Assembly: GCA_016217625.1 (NCBI GenBank) | Contig: JACRHK010000061.1 | Coordinates: 1-6,684, forward strand | Direction: 5' to 3' | From: Nitrospirota bacterium | Lineage (GTDB): Bacteria > Nitrospirota > RBG-16-64-22 > JACRHK01 | Length of the DNA stretch: 6,684 nucleotides | Part shown: positions 5,168 to 6,684 of the stretch, piece after piece | Layout of the letters: the number at the start of each line of letters is the position of its first letter | Position numbering within the stretch: the stretch's first letter is position 1 | Notes under the pieces: generated by a model | Seen by the model: the letters and a program-made list of their open reading frames with translations, nothing else | Database searches by the model: none | Told to the model about the DNA's origin: nothing | Translations under genes and position numbers: made by a program

Positions 5168-5263
5168 AGTATGCAGTAAGAAGTAAGTAGTAGGCAGAAA
5201 AACTCCATCTCTTCTACTCCCTACTGCTTACTGCCTACTGCCTACTCCTTACTCCCTACTCCA
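5168..5263. repeat. Inverted heptamer array C (core AGTA / TACT) between surE and pcm
   Basis: On the plus strand four units AGTATGC, AGTAAGA, AGTAAGT, AGTAGGC (5168-5195) are followed by a 19-base centre and then seven inverted units TACTCCC, TACTGCT, TACTGCC, TACTGCC, TACTCCT, TACTCCC, TACTCCA (5215-5263). The two arms can pair imperfectly, so a surE-pcm transcript would carry a long stem-loop here. The last units run into surE: its TAG stop (5256-5258) is made by the array sequence. Confidence 0.9.
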
Positions 5264-6041
5264 GCTTCATCCCCTTGGTCAGCGTCTCCACCTCCCCGAG
5301 CACGGCGTAGTGGGTGAGATCCAGATGGAGCGGCGTGACCGAGACGCATCCCCCCTCGACCGCCTCGAAGTCGGACCCCTCCCGCTGCTCCCAGACGAGG
5401 CCGTTCCCGCCGATCCAGTACAGCCGGCGCCCGCGGGGATCGACCAGCTCCTGGACCTCGCCTTTGGAGAAGTGCCGCTTCCCCTGATGCGTGACGCGGA
5501 TCCCCTTGAGGTCCTTCAGGGGGAGATTGGGGACGTTGACATTGAGAAGCGTCCCCGGCGGCAGCCCCTGCTCGCCGCGGCCCCGCTCCGAGCGGGGCTC
5601 CAGGATGCGGCCCGCCAGGCGGAGCGCCACATGAGCTGCAGTGGCAAACTGAAAGTCCCCTTCGCCTGCGACGGACACGGCGAATGAAGGCACCCGGAGG
5701 AGCACCCCCTCCATCGCCGCCGAGACCGTCCCTGAATAGGTGACGTCTTCCCCCATGTTCCCGCCGCGGTTGATCCCCGAGACGACCAGGGACGGACGCT
5801 CCGGAAGCAGGCCGTTGATTGCCAGGTTGACGCAGTCGGTGGGGGTCCCGTTGACGCTATACATCCGGGGACGGACTTCTTCCACCAGGAGGGGGCGGTG
5901 GAGCGTGAGCGCGTGGCTGGCCCCGCTGCGCTCCCTGTCCGGGGCCACGATGTAAACGCGACCTAGTTCCTGAAGCGCTTTTGCCAGGACCTGGATGCCC
6001 GGCGAGTAGATGCCGTCGTCGTTGGAAACGAGGATGATCAT
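5256..6041 (-). CDS. surE: 5'/3'-nucleotidase SurE
   Basis: Metal-dependent phosphatase that removes phosphate from nucleoside monophosphates and is linked to stationary-phase survival. The 261-residue length is normal for SurE. The metal site is complete: Asp8 and Asp9 in SNDDG (6-10), Ser39 in DRERSGASHALTL (35-47) and Asn95 in SGINRGGNMG (88-97). The family stretch TYSGTVSAAMEG (101-112) and the substrate loop region NGTPTDCVN (64-72) are also present. The start is fixed by the conserved MIILVSNDDG N-terminus. No Shine-Dalgarno precedes it: the 15 bases upstream are pyrimidine-rich, and heptamer array D begins 12 bases away. The stop codon lies in array C. Upstream, tRNA-Pro and a MerR-type gene lie in the same direction, and pcm follows. 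I found no convincing promoter in the 130-base gap to the tRNA, so co-transcription from upstream is possible. Confidence 0.96.
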   Translation of the reverse strand: MIILVSNDDGIYSPGIQVLAKALQELGRVYIVAPDRERSGASHALTLHRPLLVEEVRPRMYSVNGTPTDCVNLAINGLLPERPSLVVSGINRGGNMGEDVTYSGTVSAAMEGVLLRVPSFAVSVAGEGDFQFATAAHVALRLAGRILEPRSERGRGEQGLPPGTLLNVNVPNLPLKDLKGIRVTHQGKRHFSKGEVQELVDPRGRRLYWIGGNGLVWEQREGSDFEAVEGGCVSVTPLHLDLTHYAVLGEVETLTKGMKLE

Positions 6042-6052
6042 GAAGGGAAGCT

Positions 6053-6164
6053 GTCAGCGATCAGCCCTCAGCGGTCAGCAAGAATGGAATGCGTCTCTTG
6101 AATTGGGCTGAATGCTGAATGCTGATCGCTCCTAAGGCTAAAAGCTGACTGCTGAAGGCTTAAT
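6053..6164. repeat. Inverted heptamer array D (core TCAGC / GCTGA) between tRNA-Pro and surE
   Basis: Four units GTCAGCG, ATCAGCC, CTCAGCG, GTCAGCA (6053-6080) are followed by a 26-base centre and an inverted arm: GCTGAAT, GCTGAAT, GCTGATC, GCTCCTA (6107-6134), two extra bases, then GCTAAAA, GCTGACT, GCTGAAG, GCTTAAT (6137-6164). The arms share a perfect 10-base complement (AGCGATCAGC 6056-6065 with GCTGATCGCT 6121-6130). The array fills nearly all of the tRNA-surE gap and forms the surE 5' region. Confidence 0.88.
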
Positions 6165-6173
6165 GCCGTAATT

Positions 6174-6250
6174 TGGTCGGGGCGACTGGATTTGAACCAG
6201 CGACCACTCGCACCCCAAGCGAGTACGCTACCAGGCTGCGCCACGCCCCG
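6174..6250 (-). tRNA. tRNA-Pro, anticodon GGG, with encoded CCA
   Basis: The minus strand folds as a complete 77-base tRNA. The acceptor stem pairs CGGGGCG (6244-6250) with CGCCCCG (6178-6184), followed by discriminator A (6177) and CCA (6174-6176). The D arm contains AGCCTGGTAGC. The anticodon stem CTCGC/GCGAG encloses the 7-base loop TTGGGGT with U33, anticodon GGG and G37. The T arm contains GGTTCAAATCC. The C1-G72 first pair and G37 are typical of bacterial proline tRNAs; it reads CCC and CCU. It lies between the MerR-type gene and surE in the same orientation, without a clear promoter of its own. Confidence 0.97.
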
Positions 6251-6262
6251 AGAATTCTTTTC

Positions 6263-6314
6263 CCTGCCTGTTGGGAAGACAGGCCCGGCCCGCCACGTCG
6301 GGTCAGCAGGCAGG
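6263..6314. repeat. GC-rich palindromic element between the MerR-type gene and tRNA-Pro
   Basis: GCCTGT-TGGGAAG-ACAGGC (6266-6284) and CCCG-CCACGT-CGGG (6289-6302) are nested between outer arms CCTGCC (6263-6268) and GGCAGG (6309-6314). It starts within a few bases of the MerR stop codon. On the transcribed strand the hairpin is followed by purines, not a T-run, so it is not a classical terminator. It could be a processing or stability hairpin, or a dispersed palindromic repeat. Confidence 0.55.
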
Positions 6315-6316
6315 CA

Positions 6317-6684
6317 CTATCTTTGATCGTACCGATCCATGATCTCGAGGATCTCGCGGAGACTTTTCTTCACTTTCTCCAGCGCATCCTGACCGGGCCG
6401 GGAATGCGCCTTGGGGCGGACGCTCTGCTTGTCGTTGAGCCGTTGCTTGGCGCCGGCGATCGTGTAACGATCCTGGTAGAGCATCTGCTTGATCTTGAAG
6501 AGCAGGTCCAGGTCGGCCTTGACATACACCCGCTGGCCCGATCGGTTCTTGCGGGGACGGAGCGCGGGGAACTCCGATTCCCAATACCGGAGAATGTACG
6601 GTTCCACCCCCACGATGCGGCTCACCTCGCCGATCTTGAAGAACAGCTTATCCGGGATCTCCTGGACCGGCGCAAGGGGCTGCG
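6317..6684 (-). CDS. MerR-family transcriptional regulator, 5' end beyond the window
   Basis: The last 121 codons are present and the frame is open to the window edge with no start inside it. The visible part begins just before the winged helix-turn-helix ([20 protein letters not shown], then the [18 protein letters not shown] recognition and wing region). It continues with a helical linker ([26 protein letters not shown]) and ends in a short charged helix, [21 protein letters not shown] minus its first residue, that may mediate dimerisation. MerR proteins bind as dimers between -35 and -10 boxes. No effector domain and no metal-binding cysteines are visible, so this is the small effector-less type often found beside ihfA and pheT; that neighbourhood lies outside the window and is inferred. 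The GTG at 6625 is an internal valine of the helix-turn-helix and not the start. tRNA-Pro follows 66 bases after the stop. Confidence 0.88.
   Translation of the reverse strand, partial: QPLAPVQEIPDKLFFKIGEVSRIVGVEPYILRYWESEFPALRPRKNRSGQRVYVKADLDLLFKIKQMLYQDRYTIAGAKQRLNDKQSVRPKAHSRPGQDALEKVKKSLREILEIMDRYDQR

Noticed and set aside
5152..5208. Nineteen-residue hydrophobic N-terminal extension of Pcm as a signal peptide
   Set aside because: It is translated heptamer array. Pcm is cytoplasmic and the family similarity begins after 5151.
6251..6316. Intrinsic terminator after the MerR-type gene
   Set aside because: The hairpin is real, but the minus strand after it reads GGGAAAAG with no T-run.

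Overview
The window is a GC-rich bacterial chromosome segment with tight bacterial gene packing. Seven of the eight genes and the tRNA lie on the minus strand. The gene content (type II secretion, surE-pcm, a MerR regulator beside tRNA-Pro) resembles deltaproteobacterial or deep-branching Gram-negative lineages such as NC10 (Methylomirabilota). That placement is inference from gene order and style, and no marker in the window settles it.

Layout, in transcription order on the minus strand from the right edge: the 3' part of a MerR-family regulator (6317-6684); a GC-rich palindrome; tRNA-Pro(GGG) with encoded CCA (6174-6250); a heptamer array; surE (5256-6041); a heptamer array; pcm (4483-5151); a palindrome; a 108-codon ORF that begins like a nicotinamidase and ends like a nicotinate phosphoribosyltransferase (4022-4348); a heptamer array; gspE (2300-3937). 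After that comes the only plus-strand gene, a chorismate lyase-like gene (1721-2290), convergent to gspE and divergent from gspF. Then follow about 360 bases of palindromes and promoters, gspF (140-1354), and the 5' end of a pseudopilin gene, probably gspG (1-127).

Functionally, GspE (cytoplasmic ATPase), GspF (inner-membrane platform) and GspG (major pseudopilin) belong to one type II secretion machine. SurE (nucleotidase) and Pcm (isoaspartate repair) are the classic stress-survival pair. The chorismate lyase-like enzyme would make 4-hydroxybenzoate and has no obvious link to its neighbours.

The most striking non-genic feature is a set of four arrays of 7-base units, each with a different core (CACGT, GTCAATC, AGTA, TCAGC). 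All four sit exactly at gene boundaries. Three are built as one run of heptamers, a short centre, then the same heptamer core inverted. They overlap or abut functional signals: the pseudopilin start, the gspE promoter, the surE stop codon, and the surE 5' region. A second class of GC-rich perfect palindromes occurs in intergenic gaps and, in one case, inside an open reading frame.
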